64,000 bases of DNA from NCBI RefSeq assembly GCF_900176475.1, contig NZ_FWXX01000001.1:186001-250000 (forward strand), written 5' to 3'. Source of the stretch: Tropicibacter naphthalenivorans (GTDB lineage Bacteria > Pseudomonadota > Alphaproteobacteria > Rhodobacterales > Rhodobacteraceae). Shown here piece by piece: positions 42,440 to 50,687 of this stretch (the first letter of the stretch is position 1; every line of letters starts with the position of its first letter). The position numbers and the translations under genes were made by a program. The notes beneath the pieces are model-generated. The model ran no database searches. It saw only the letters and a list, made by a program, of their open reading frames with translations, and was not told the DNA's origin.

Positions 42440-43081
42440 TCAAGCGGGCGTCAGCAGCCGTTTGAACAGCACCTCCAGATGCGCCGCCGCCCCCGGATAG
42501 GGGTCGTCATGGCCCAGCACCGCGCGCACCTGCACATCGAAATCCGAATAATGCTGCGTCAGCGACCAAATCGAAAAGATCAGGTGCACCGCGTCCACTT
42601 CGGCGATTTTCCCGGCGGCGATCCAATCGCGAATACAGCCTGATTTTTCATCAACGAGGCTCTTTAGGTCGGTCTCGAGGATACCTTGGATGTTCGGCGC
42701 GCCGCGCAGGATCTCATTGGCGAACAGGCGGCTTTCGCGCGGATAATCGCGGGCCATTTCCAGCTTGCGCCGGACGTAGGCCATGATCTCTTCGAGCGGC
42801 TCACCGCTCGGGTCCATCGCCGCCAGCGGATCAAGCCAGGTTTCCAGCAAACCGGACAGAAGCTCTTGGAAAACCGCCTCTTTTGACGGGTAGTAATACA
42901 GCAGGTTGGGCTTGGACAGGCCTGCCTCGGCGGCAATCCGGTCCAGCGTGGCGCCGCGGAATCCTTCGGCAGAAAACACGTCCAAGGCCGCCTCCAGGAT
43001 CGTTTGCCGCTTGGCCTTTTGGATGCGCGTCAGGGGGCGCTTTTCCGGTATCTTTTTATCTTCCGCCAGTTTTCGAGCCAT
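42440..43081 (-). CDS. TetR-family regulator of pyrimidine catabolism (RutR-like)
   Basis: 213 residues. A basic N-terminal arm is followed by the TetR HTH (TILEAALDVFSAEGFRGATLDRIAAEAGLSKPNLLYYYPSKE region, residues ~27-68) and a RutR/YcdC-type ligand domain (RLFANEILRGAP, VHLIFSIWSLTQHYSDFDVQV). E. coli RutR is a repressor released by uracil. Here it sits among the reductive pyrimidine genes and is divergent from the amidase, with an exact RutR box between them. That makes the role likely, although the ligand is inferred. Confidence 0.82.
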   Translation of the reverse strand: MARKLAEDKKIPEKRPLTRIQKAKRQTILEAALDVFSAEGFRGATLDRIAAEAGLSKPNLLYYYPSKEAVFQELLSGLLETWLDPLAAMDPSGEPLEEIMAYVRRKLEMARDYPRESRLFANEILRGAPNIQGILETDLKSLVDEKSGCIRDWIAAGKIAEVDAVHLIFSIWSLTQHYSDFDVQVRAVLGHDDPYPGAAAHLEVLFKRLLTPA

Positions 43082-43169
43082 ACGTCCGGTCTTTCCGCCT
43101 AAATAATCAGCACCTGTTCATTTGCATAGCGCGCTTCTTGACTGATGCCGGACCTCTGGTAACGTACCT

Positions 43170-43185
43170 TTGACCATATGGTCAA
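43170..43185. promoter_or_regulatory. RutR operator
   Basis: TTGACCATATGGTCAA is identical to the E. coli RutR consensus TTGACCANNTGGTCAA and is a perfect palindrome, extending one more base pair on each side (43169-43186). It lies between the rutR-like gene and the amidase, suited to control both. Confidence 0.8.
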
Positions 43186-43256
43186 AAGACGCATGAGCGA
43201 CACCGCTTAACGACAAATGAGCCTTGATTCTAAGGCCAAGCGACAGGGGATACAAC

Positions 43257-44507
43257 ATGGCAGCGCCCAGCGCGAACCTGAGTGTGAATGGCGACCGGCT
43301 GTGGGACAGCCTGATGGAGATGGCCAAGATCGGCCCCGGCGTGGCGGGCGGCAACAACCGCCAGACCCTGACCGACGCCGACGCCGAAGGGCGCGCGCTG
43401 TTCCAAAAATGGTGTGAGGACGCGGGCTGCACCATGGGGCTGGACACCATGGGCAATATGTTTGCGATGCGCGAAGGCAGCGATCCGGACGCCCTGCCCG
43501 TCTATATGGGCAGCCATCTGGACACCCAGCCCACGGGCGGGAAATACGACGGCGTGCTGGGGGTTTTGGGCGCGCTGGAGGTGATCCGCACGCTTAACGA
43601 CCTGAATATCAAGACAAAACACCCCATCGTCGTGACCAATTGGACCAACGAGGAAGGCACGCGCTTTGCCCCGGCGATGCTGTCATCGGGCGTTTTTGCG
43701 GGGGTACACACCCAAGATTGGGCCTATGCGCGCGAGGATGCCGAGGGCAAGAGCTTTGGCGCGGAACTGGAGCGCATCGGCTGGAAGGGCGACGAAGAGG
43801 TCGGCGCACGCAAGATGCACGCCATGTTCGAATTGCACATCGAGCAAGGCCCGATCCTGGAGGCCGAGGGCAAGGATATTGGCGTGGTCACCCATGGGCA
43901 GGGCTTGTCCTGGACCCAAGTGACGGTGACCGGCAAGGACGCGCACACCGGATCGACCCCGATGCCCATGCGCAAGAATGCAGGCCTTGGGATGGCGCGC
44001 ATTCTGGAAAAAGTCGATGAGATCGCGTGGTCGCACAAACCGCACGCGGTGGGCGCGGCGGGGCATATCGACGTCTACCCGAACTCGCGCAATGTGATCC
44101 CCGGAAAGGTGGTGTTTACGGTCGACTTCCGCTCGCCCGAACTGGCGGTGATCGAAGATATGGAGGCGCGGCTGAAGGTCGAGGCGCAGGCGATCTGCGA
44201 TGAGATGGGCCTTGAGGTGGCTTTTGAAAAGGTTGGCGGCTTTGACCCCGTGGCCTTTGACGAGGGCTGCGTGGGCGCGGTGCGCGCGGCGGCAGAGCGT
44301 CTGGGCTATTCGCATTTGGACATCATTTCCGGCGCGGGGCATGATGCCTGCTGGATCAACCAGGTGGCGCCGACGGCGATGATCATGTGCCCGTGTGTGG
44401 ACGGGCTGAGCCACAACGAGGCCGAGGAGATTTCCAAGGAGTGGGCCAAGGCGGGCGCGGATGTGCTGTGTCACGCGGTGGTCGAGACGGCGGGGATTGT
44501 GGAGTGA
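43257..44507 (+). CDS. pydC: N-carbamoyl-beta-alanine amidase (Zn-dependent M20-type hydrolase)
   Basis: 416 residues from the ATG at 43257. Metal-site motifs are GSHLDTQPTGGKYDGVLGVLG (shown up to the family pattern GSHxDT...GGxxDG), TNWTNEEGTRFAPAM, HIEQGPILE and the late GAGHDACW. This layout marks the allantoate amidohydrolase/beta-ureidopropionase/L-carbamoylase group. Next to dihydropyrimidinase and PreTA the substrate is most likely N-carbamoyl-beta-alanine, giving beta-alanine, CO2 and NH3. AGGGGATA is upstream. The RutR box is 72 bases before the start. Confidence 0.85.
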   Translation: MAAPSANLSVNGDRLWDSLMEMAKIGPGVAGGNNRQTLTDADAEGRALFQKWCEDAGCTMGLDTMGNMFAMREGSDPDALPVYMGSHLDTQPTGGKYDGVLGVLGALEVIRTLNDLNIKTKHPIVVTNWTNEEGTRFAPAMLSSGVFAGVHTQDWAYAREDAEGKSFGAELERIGWKGDEEVGARKMHAMFELHIEQGPILEAEGKDIGVVTHGQGLSWTQVTVTGKDAHTGSTPMPMRKNAGLGMARILEKVDEIAWSHKPHAVGAAGHIDVYPNSRNVIPGKVVFTVDFRSPELAVIEDMEARLKVEAQAICDEMGLEVAFEKVGGFDPVAFDEGCVGAVRAAAERLGYSHLDIISGAGHDACWINQVAPTAMIMCPCVDGLSHNEAEEISKEWAKAGADVLCHAVVETAGIVE

Positions 44508-44519
44508 TTTGAGGGTTTT

Positions 44520-44580
44520 GGGGGCGCTGCCCCCCTGCCCGTTGGGCATTCCCCCCGGGATATTTGAAAAGAGAAGAAGC
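44520..44580 (+). repeat. Dispersed intergenic repeat, copy D (second half only)
   Basis: GGGGGCGCTGCCCCCC, then CCCCCCGGGATATTTG and AAAGAGAAGAAGC. It lacks the first G-rich block seen in the 5.8, 11.7 and 32.5 kb copies. It sits between the amidase and dihydropyrimidinase genes. Confidence 0.8.
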
Positions 44581-44621
44581 ATAGGGCCGCGATCATCTGG
44601 TTGGGCCGCAGGGAGTACGCC

Positions 44622-46076
44622 ATGAGCACTGTCATCAAGAACGGCACCATCGTCACGCACGACCGCACCTATAAGGCGGATGTATTGGTCGAGGGCGGGG
44701 TGATCACCGAGATCGCGCCGGACCTGACCGGGGACGAGGTTTTGGACGCCACCGGCTGTTACGTCATGCCGGGCGGGATTGATCCGCACACGCACCTTGA
44801 GATGCCCTTTATGGGGACCTACTCCAGCGATGATTTTGACAGTGGGACGCAGGCGGCGCTGGCGGGGGGGACCACGATGGTGGTGGACTTTGCCTTGCCC
44901 TCGCCGGGTCAGGGTCTGCTGGATGCGCTGAAGATGTGGGACAACAAGTCGACGCGGGCCCATTGCGATTATTCGTTCCACATGGCGGTGACTTGGTGGG
45001 GCGAGCAGGTCTTTAACGAGATGGAGACCGTGGTGCGCGAGCGCGGGATCAACACGTTCAAGCATTTCATGGCCTACAAGGGCGCTCTTATGGTCAATGA
45101 CGACGAGATGTACGCGAGCTTTGGCCGCTTGGCTGAGCTGGGCGGGATCGCCATGGTCCATGCCGAGAACGGCGATGTGGTGGCCGAGCTGTCTGCCAAG
45201 CTGCTCGCCGAGGGCAACACCGGCCCCGAGGCGCATGCCTACAGCCGTCCGACGCAGGTCGAGGGTGAGGCGACGAACCGCGCCATCATGATCGCCGACA
45301 TGGCGGGGGTGCCGTTGTACGTGGTGCATACGTCCTGCGAGGAGAGCCACGAGGCCATTCGCCGGGCGCGCCAGCAGGGCAAGCGGGTCTGGGGCGAGCC
45401 GTTGATCCAGCATTTGACCTTGGACGAGAGCGAGTATTTCAACCCCGATTGGGACCACGCCGCGCGGCGGGTGATGTCGCCGCCGTTTAGGAACAAGCAG
45501 CATCAGGACAGTCTTTGGGCAGGCTTGCAGTCGGGGTCGCTCAGCGTGGTGGCCACGGATCACTGCGCCTTTACCACCGAGCAAAAGCGCTATGGCGTGG
45601 GCGACTTTACCAAGATCCCCAACGGCACCGGCGGGCTGGAGGACCGGATGCCGATGCTGTGGACCTATGGGGTCGGCACGGGCCGTCTGACGCCCGAAGA
45701 GTTCGTGGCCGTGACCTCGACCAATATTGCCAAGATCCTCAACTGCTATCCGAAAAAGGGCGCGGTTCTGCCGGGCGCGGATGCCGATCTGGTGGTGTGG
45801 GACCCCGAGAAGACCAAGACGATCACCGCGGACAAACAGGTTTCTGCCATTGATTACAACGTCTTCGAGGGCAAAGAGGTCAAGGGCCTGCCACGTTTCA
45901 CCCTGACGCGCGGCCATGTAGCGGTGCATGACGGCGAGCTGCGCTCTCGCGAGGGCCACGGCGAATTCGTCAAGCGCGCGCCCAATACAGCGACGAACAA
46001 GGCGCTGTCCACGTGGAAGGAGCTGACCGCGCCGCGCCCGGTGGAACGGTCGGGTATTCCGGCAACGGGGGTTTAA
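44622..46076 (+). CDS. hydA: Dihydropyrimidinase (D-hydantoinase)
   Basis: 484 residues from the ATG at 44622. Metal ligands: His56 and His58 in GGIDPHTHLE, carbamylated Lys153 in HFMAYKGALM, HAENGD near 185, VHTSCEESHEAI near 240, and ATDHCAF near 320. It opens dihydrouracil/dihydrothymine to the N-carbamoyl amino acid in the cytoplasm. It follows the amidase in the same direction, separated only by a repeat copy. Confidence 0.92.
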   Translation: MSTVIKNGTIVTHDRTYKADVLVEGGVITEIAPDLTGDEVLDATGCYVMPGGIDPHTHLEMPFMGTYSSDDFDSGTQAALAGGTTMVVDFALPSPGQGLLDALKMWDNKSTRAHCDYSFHMAVTWWGEQVFNEMETVVRERGINTFKHFMAYKGALMVNDDEMYASFGRLAELGGIAMVHAENGDVVAELSAKLLAEGNTGPEAHAYSRPTQVEGEATNRAIMIADMAGVPLYVVHTSCEESHEAIRRARQQGKRVWGEPLIQHLTLDESEYFNPDWDHAARRVMSPPFRNKQHQDSLWAGLQSGSLSVVATDHCAFTTEQKRYGVGDFTKIPNGTGGLEDRMPMLWTYGVGTGRLTPEEFVAVTSTNIAKILNCYPKKGAVLPGADADLVVWDPEKTKTITADKQVSAIDYNVFEGKEVKGLPRFTLTRGHVAVHDGELRSREGHGEFVKRAPNTATNKALSTWKELTAPRPVERSGIPATGV

Positions 46077-46139
46077 GGGCTTGAACCACGGCGCGGCCTG
46101 TCAGAGGCTGCGCCCATCCCAAGTTCCAAGAGGTTTCCC

Positions 46140-46478
46140 ATGCGTTTGTCCTGTCTCGCGCTGATCGCGCTTGTCCTTCCCGCTGCCGCTTTGGCGGATG
46201 GTCCCTATGGCAATGCGCCGGGCTGTGCGGATGGGCCAGCGCAGGACGGTGCGGTGCTGTTCCACCCCGGCGAGCGCATCGAGTTCGCCGAAACAAGTTG
46301 CCCGATCACCGGCGTCTTGCAGGTCGGCGCGGGGGCCATGGTCTTGACGCTGGCGTGCTCTGGCGAGGGCGAGACCTGGGAAGCCTATTACATGATCGAA
46401 ACGACGGCGGAGGGCGGCTTTGCCGTCTACCCGGAAGACCGCCCCGAGGACCGAACCGAGCTATCACAGTGCAAATGA
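46140..46478 (+). CDS. Small exported protein of unknown function
   Basis: 112 residues with a signal peptide (MRLSCLALIALVLPAAALA). The mature part has four cysteines (GCADG, SCPITG, LACSGEGE and the C-terminal QCK), probably in disulfides, and a short beta-rich core. The stop overlaps the ABC ATPase start by ATGA, so it belongs to the importer operon. It may be a periplasmic accessory. No family recognised. Confidence 0.7.
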   Translation: MRLSCLALIALVLPAAALADGPYGNAPGCADGPAQDGAVLFHPGERIEFAETSCPITGVLQVGAGAMVLTLACSGEGETWEAYYMIETTAEGGFAVYPEDRPEDRTELSQCK

Positions 46479-47269
46479 CGCCCCAAACCACGACCGACGC
46501 GCCTGTCATTCAGGCCAAACACCTTGACCTGACCTTTCAGACGAACGACGGGCCGGTGCACGCGCTCAAAGACGTGAGCCTTGATATCCCCAAGGGCAGT
46601 TTCGTCAGCTTTATCGGCCCGTCCGGCTGCGGCAAGACCACCTTTTTGCGCTGCATCGCGGGCCTTGAAACGCCCACGGGCGGCACGCTAACCGTCAACG
46701 GCATGACCCCGGACGAGGCGCGGCGCGCCCGCGCCTATGGCTATGTCTTTCAGGCGGCAGGGCTGTACCCGTGGCGCACCATTGGCCGCAACGTCGCCCT
46801 GCCCTTGGAAATCATGGGCTATTCCAAGACCGAACAGGCCGAGCGTGTGGCCAAGGTGCTGGACCTCGTGGAGCTGTCCGGCTTTGACAAGAAATTCCCG
46901 TGGCAGCTGTCGGGGGGGATGCAGCAGCGGGCCTCGATCGCACGGGCGCTGGCCTTTGACGCCGACATCCTGCTTATGGACGAACCCTTTGGCGCGCTTG
47001 ACGAAATTGTCCGCGACCGCCTGAACGAAGAGGTGCTGCGGCTCTGGGCGCGCACCGAAAAAACCATCGGCTTTGTCACCCATTCGATCCCCGAGGCGGT
47101 GTACTTGTCGACCCATATCGTGGTCATGTCGCCGCGCCCGGGCCGCATCACCGACGTGATCCACAGCCCGCTCCCCAAGGAGCGCCCCTTGGACATTCGC
47201 GACACACCCGAGTTCATCGAAATCGCCCACCGCGTCCGCGAAGGGCTGCGCGCCGGGTACCTCGAATGA
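46475..47269 (+). CDS. ABC transporter ATP-binding protein (nitrate/taurine/pyrimidine class)
   Basis: 264 residues from the ATG at 46475. Walker A GPSGCGKTT, Q-loop VFQAAGLYPW, signature LSGGMQQRASIARAL, Walker B ILLMDEPFGALD and the H-loop VTHSIPEAV are all present. The SsuB/TauB-like sequence fits importers with THI5-type binding proteins. It powers the two permeases encoded downstream. Next to pyrimidine catabolic genes it probably imports a pyrimidine or its precursor. Confidence 0.9.
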   Translation: MTPQTTTDAPVIQAKHLDLTFQTNDGPVHALKDVSLDIPKGSFVSFIGPSGCGKTTFLRCIAGLETPTGGTLTVNGMTPDEARRARAYGYVFQAAGLYPWRTIGRNVALPLEIMGYSKTEQAERVAKVLDLVELSGFDKKFPWQLSGGMQQRASIARALAFDADILLMDEPFGALDEIVRDRLNEEVLRLWARTEKTIGFVTHSIPEAVYLSTHIVVMSPRPGRITDVIHSPLPKERPLDIRDTPEFIEIAHRVREGLRAGYLE

Positions 47270-47697
47270 CCGCGCCAGAGCCCATCCGCCGCGCCACCCG
47301 CGCCGACATCCCGGCCATGACCCGGATCGTCTGCGATTGGGAGGTCGAGGTGCCCTTCGTGGCCACTCCGGCCCAGCCTGAGGTCATCGAACCGATCATC
47401 CAAGACACCTTTGACGCGCGCCAGATGTACGTCGTGGGCGAACCGGTGGACGGCTACATGTCGCTCGACCCGGTCGAGAACAAGATCGGCGCGATCTACC
47501 TGACCCGCCGAGGCACCGGCATGGGCAAACGCCTGATCGATCTGGCCAAAGAGGGGCGCGATACGCTCTGGCTGACGGTCTTCACCGAAAACACGCGGGC
47601 GCAGGCCTTTTACCGGCGCGAAGGTTTCGTGGTCACCGGCACCATCCCGGCGACCGACGCCATGGCCGAGACCCTGAAAATGGAGTGGACCCGATGA
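47266..47697 (+). CDS. GNAT-family N-acetyltransferase
   Basis: 143 residues. The acetyl-CoA site is recognisable in RRGTGMGKRLIDLAKEG, and NTRAQAFYRREGFVVTG gives the last strand/helix. It is inserted between ATPase and permease genes with ATGA overlaps on both sides, so it is made with the importer. It may acetylate the imported substrate or a toxic intermediate such as an amine or beta-amino acid. The target is unknown. Confidence 0.8.
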   Translation: MTAPEPIRRATRADIPAMTRIVCDWEVEVPFVATPAQPEVIEPIIQDTFDARQMYVVGEPVDGYMSLDPVENKIGAIYLTRRGTGMGKRLIDLAKEGRDTLWLTVFTENTRAQAFYRREGFVVTGTIPATDAMAETLKMEWTR

Positions 47698-48641
47698 AAA
47701 AGGTGCTCCCCGTCCTGACCTTGGTTCTTGGGCTGATCGCCCTATGGTACGTGGCCGCGATCCCCATGAACATCAAAGAGGTCCTGACCCAGGCCGAACG
47801 CGACGGCGCAACGATCACCCCCGCCAGCGCCCAAGAGCGGCGCGATCTGTCGAACCTGTCGCTGGTTCTGCAAAACCCCGGCCAGATCGGCCAAAGCTGG
47901 TCGACCAAGCGCCCGATCCTGCCCGCCCCGCACCGCGTGGTGGCCGAACTGTACGACAGCACCATCCATGAGGAACTCACCGGCCGCCGCGGCATCGTCC
48001 GCTCTGGCACCCTGTCCAACCGCTCGCTGATCTACCACGGCCTCGTCACGCTCAGCGCCACGGCGCTCGGCTTTGCCATCGGCGCGACGCTCGGCATCGC
48101 GCTGGCCATCGGCATCGTGCACAGCCGCGTCATGGACATGTCAGTCATGCCCTGGGCCATCATCAGCCAAACCATCCCCATCGTCGCCCTCGCCCCGATG
48201 ATCATCGTGGTGCTCTACTCCATCGGCGTCCAGGGCCTGCTGCCCAAGGCCATCATCAGCGCTTACCTCTCCTTCTTCCCCGTGGTCGTCGGCATGGTCA
48301 AAGGGCTGCGCAGCCCCGATCACATGCAAATGGACCTGATGCGCACCTACAATGCCGGGCAAACCACTGTCCTCAGCAAACTGCGCCTGCCCTCCTCGGT
48401 CCCCTACCTCTTTGCCAGCCTCAAGATCGCCATCGCCGCCAGCCTCGTCGGCGCCATCGTCGGCGAACTCCCGGTGCAAAAAGGCGGCCTCGGCGCGCGG
48501 ATGCTGGCCGGCAGCTACTACGGTCAGATGGAGCAAATCTGGGCCGCGCTCTTCATGGCCGCCGCCCTCGCCGCAACGCTGGTCTGGGCCATCTCGGCCG
48601 CCGAACGCGCAACCCTCAAGAAAATGGGCATGGCACAATGA
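47694..48641 (+). CDS. ABC transporter permease 1
   Basis: 315 residues. An N-terminal membrane helix is followed by a ~70-residue soluble segment, then a standard BPD-type transmembrane domain. The EAA-like loop is near LMRTYNAGQTTVLSKLRLPSSVPYLFASLK, of which GQTTVLSKLRLP is the core. It starts within the GNAT stop (ATGA). With the second permease it forms a heterodimeric channel. Confidence 0.88.
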   Translation: MKKVLPVLTLVLGLIALWYVAAIPMNIKEVLTQAERDGATITPASAQERRDLSNLSLVLQNPGQIGQSWSTKRPILPAPHRVVAELYDSTIHEELTGRRGIVRSGTLSNRSLIYHGLVTLSATALGFAIGATLGIALAIGIVHSRVMDMSVMPWAIISQTIPIVALAPMIIVVLYSIGVQGLLPKAIISAYLSFFPVVVGMVKGLRSPDHMQMDLMRTYNAGQTTVLSKLRLPSSVPYLFASLKIAIAASLVGAIVGELPVQKGGLGARMLAGSYYGQMEQIWAALFMAAALAATLVWAISAAERATLKKMGMAQ

Positions 48642-48667
48642 CCCACCCCAAGGCCCAAACGCCCCCC

Positions 48668-48694
48668 GTCTTCTTCTCTTTCCAAATATCCCCG
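48668..48694 (-). repeat. Dispersed intergenic repeat, copy F (core, inverted)
   Basis: On the minus strand it reads CGGGGATATTTGG then AAAGAGAAGAAGAC. It occupies the ~100-base gap between the two permease genes, the only gap in the importer operon before the second permease. Confidence 0.7.
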
Positions 48695-48744
48695 CCGGAG
48701 GCTCCCGCCCGCACGGCCCCAACCCAACGCAGCGAGGGCGCACA

Positions 48745-49590
48745 ATGACCCAAGTCCTCTCCGCCCTGCTGATCTGGGCCGCAGGCTTTGCGCTCAACGT
48801 GAAACTGGCGAACGGCCCGGCCCATGACACCGCCGCCACCCGCACGGCGATCCCGGTGATCTTCGGCATCACCATCCTGCTGATGTGGGAGCTCCTGGTG
48901 CGCGGCCTCGGCGTGCCCACCGTCATCCTGCCGCCGCCGTCGCTGATCGCCGAGACCTTCGCCGCCAATCTCGGCACCCTCTGGCAAGACTTCACCCAAA
49001 CCATCCTCAAAGGCGCGCTGTCCGGCTATCTCATTGGCATTCTGGCCGCTTTTGGCACCGCCCTCTTGGTGGACCGCTACGACTTTCTCAAGCGCGGCCT
49101 GCTGCCCATCGGCAACTTCATGGCCGCCCTGCCCATCGTCGGCACCGCCCCGATCCTCGTGATGTGGTTCGGCTTTGGCTGGCAGAGCAAAGCCGCCGTC
49201 GTGGTCCTGATGGTCTATTTCCCCATGCTGGTGAACACCGTCGCGGGGCTGCAAGACACCACCGCCATGCAGCGCGACCTGATGCACACCTACGCCGCCA
49301 CGTGGTGGCAAAGCATGGTCAAACTGCGCCTGCCCGCCGCCCTGCCGTTCATCTTCAACGGGCTGAAAATCAGCACCACCCTCGCGCTCATCGGTGCCAT
49401 CGTTGCCGAGTTTTTCGGCAGCCCGACCCAGGGTCTGGGCTTTCGCATCTCGACCAGCATCGGCGCGCTTGACCTTGGCATGGTCTGGGCTGCCATCCTC
49501 GTCTCAGCCCTCGCAGGCACGGCCTTTTACGGCCTGATGACCGCGCTGGAACGGCGCATGACCTTTTGGCACGCGTCCCACAGAAAATGA
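48745..49590 (+). CDS. ABC transporter permease 2
   Basis: 281 residues from the ATG at 48745. About six membrane helices and the EAA loop core WWQSMVKLRLPAALPFIFNG are seen. The repeat copy in front of it breaks the pattern of overlapping genes in this operon. It pairs with permease 1. Confidence 0.88.
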   Translation: MTQVLSALLIWAAGFALNVKLANGPAHDTAATRTAIPVIFGITILLMWELLVRGLGVPTVILPPPSLIAETFAANLGTLWQDFTQTILKGALSGYLIGILAAFGTALLVDRYDFLKRGLLPIGNFMAALPIVGTAPILVMWFGFGWQSKAAVVVLMVYFPMLVNTVAGLQDTTAMQRDLMHTYAATWWQSMVKLRLPAALPFIFNGLKISTTLALIGAIVAEFFGSPTQGLGFRISTSIGALDLGMVWAAILVSALAGTAFYGLMTALERRMTFWHASHRK

Positions 49591-49641
49591 CCCCGAATGG
49601 GGCAAGACATTAACCACAAAACACCAACAAGGAGTGACTTC

Positions 49642-50631
49642 ATGAAAACGACCCTCTTTACCGCCGCTGCCGCCAGCCTCGCGCTGATGTCCCCGGCCTA
49701 TGCCGCCGATGACGTCACCCTTCAGCTCAAGTGGGTGACGCAGGCGCAATTCGCCGGCTATTACGTGGCGCTGGAAAACGGCTTTTACGAAGAAGAAGAT
49801 CTGAACGTCACCATCCTGCCCGGCGGCCCCGACGTGGCCCCGACCCAAGTCATCGCGGGCGGCGGCGCGGATGTGGTCATCGACTGGATGCCCGCCGCCT
49901 TGGCTGCGCGCGAAAACGGCCTGCCGCTGGTGAACATCGCCCAGCCGTTCAAGTCCTCTGGCATGATGCTGACCTGCTGGGGCGACGTCGGCATCGACAA
50001 ACCCGAAAGCCTCGCTGACCGCACCTTGGGCGTCTGGTTCTTTGGCAACGAATACCCCTTCCTGTCGTGGATGTCCTCGCTGGGGATCGAAACCCATGGC
50101 AAGGCCGAAGGCTCGGTTGAGGTTTTGAAACAAGGGTTTAACGTTGATCCGCTGCTGCAGCGTCAGGCCGATTGCATCTCGACCATGACCTATAACGAAT
50201 ACTGGCAGGTGCTGGACAGCGGCGTGTCCGCCGACGAGCTTGTGACCTTCAAATACGAAGACCAAGGCGTCGCCACGCTCGAAGACGGGCTCTATGTGCT
50301 CGAGGAAAACCTGTCCGACGAGGCCTTCAAGGACAAGATGACCCGCTTTGTCAGAGCCTCGATGAAGGGCTGGAAATGGGCCGAGAAAAACCCCGAAGAG
50401 GCGGCGATGATCGTGCTGGATTATGATGAAACCGGCGCGCAAACCGAAGAGCACCAGATCCGCATGATGGGCGAAGTGGCCAAGCTGACCGCCGGGTCCA
50501 ACGGCGCGCTGGACGTGGCGGATTATGAACGCACGGTGGCGACCCTGTTGGCGGGCGGCTCTGACCCGGTGATCACCAAGGCCCCCGAGGGCGCCTACAC
50601 CATGGAAATCACCGACGCGGCGCTGAAGTAA
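49642..50631 (+). CDS. ABC transporter substrate-binding protein, NMT1/THI5-like
   Basis: 329 residues from the ATG at 49642 (AAGGAGTGA upstream). A signal peptide ends PAYA-AD. The mature start VTLQLKWVTQAQFAGYYVA is the THI5/NMT1 hallmark shared by pyrimidine-precursor and riboflavin-type binding proteins. The following GGPDVAPTQVIAGGGADVVID motif fits. It captures the substrate in the periplasm for the permeases. A terminator follows. Confidence 0.9.
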   Translation: MKTTLFTAAAASLALMSPAYAADDVTLQLKWVTQAQFAGYYVALENGFYEEEDLNVTILPGGPDVAPTQVIAGGGADVVIDWMPAALAARENGLPLVNIAQPFKSSGMMLTCWGDVGIDKPESLADRTLGVWFFGNEYPFLSWMSSLGIETHGKAEGSVEVLKQGFNVDPLLQRQADCISTMTYNEYWQVLDSGVSADELVTFKYEDQGVATLEDGLYVLEENLSDEAFKDKMTRFVRASMKGWKWAEKNPEEAAMIVLDYDETGAQTEEHQIRMMGEVAKLTAGSNGALDVADYERTVATLLAGGSDPVITKAPEGAYTMEITDAALK

Positions 50632-50649
50632 GCCCCTGTCTTTAAACGG

Positions 50650-50685
50650 AAAACGGCCCCGCTTTGATCTGCGGGGCCGTTTTTC
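50650..50685. terminator. Bidirectional terminator between importer and dehydrogenase
   Basis: AAAACGGCCCCGC (50650-50662) and GCGGGGCCGTTTT (50671-50683) form a perfect 13-base stem with an 8-base loop. The A and T runs at the ends let it serve both converging genes. Confidence 0.9.
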
Positions 50686-50687
50686 GT

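Noticed and set aside
46140-46478. Lipoprotein
   Set aside because: The cysteine in the signal (MRLSC) precedes the hydrophobic core and no lipobox follows it. Cleavage after ALA is more likely.
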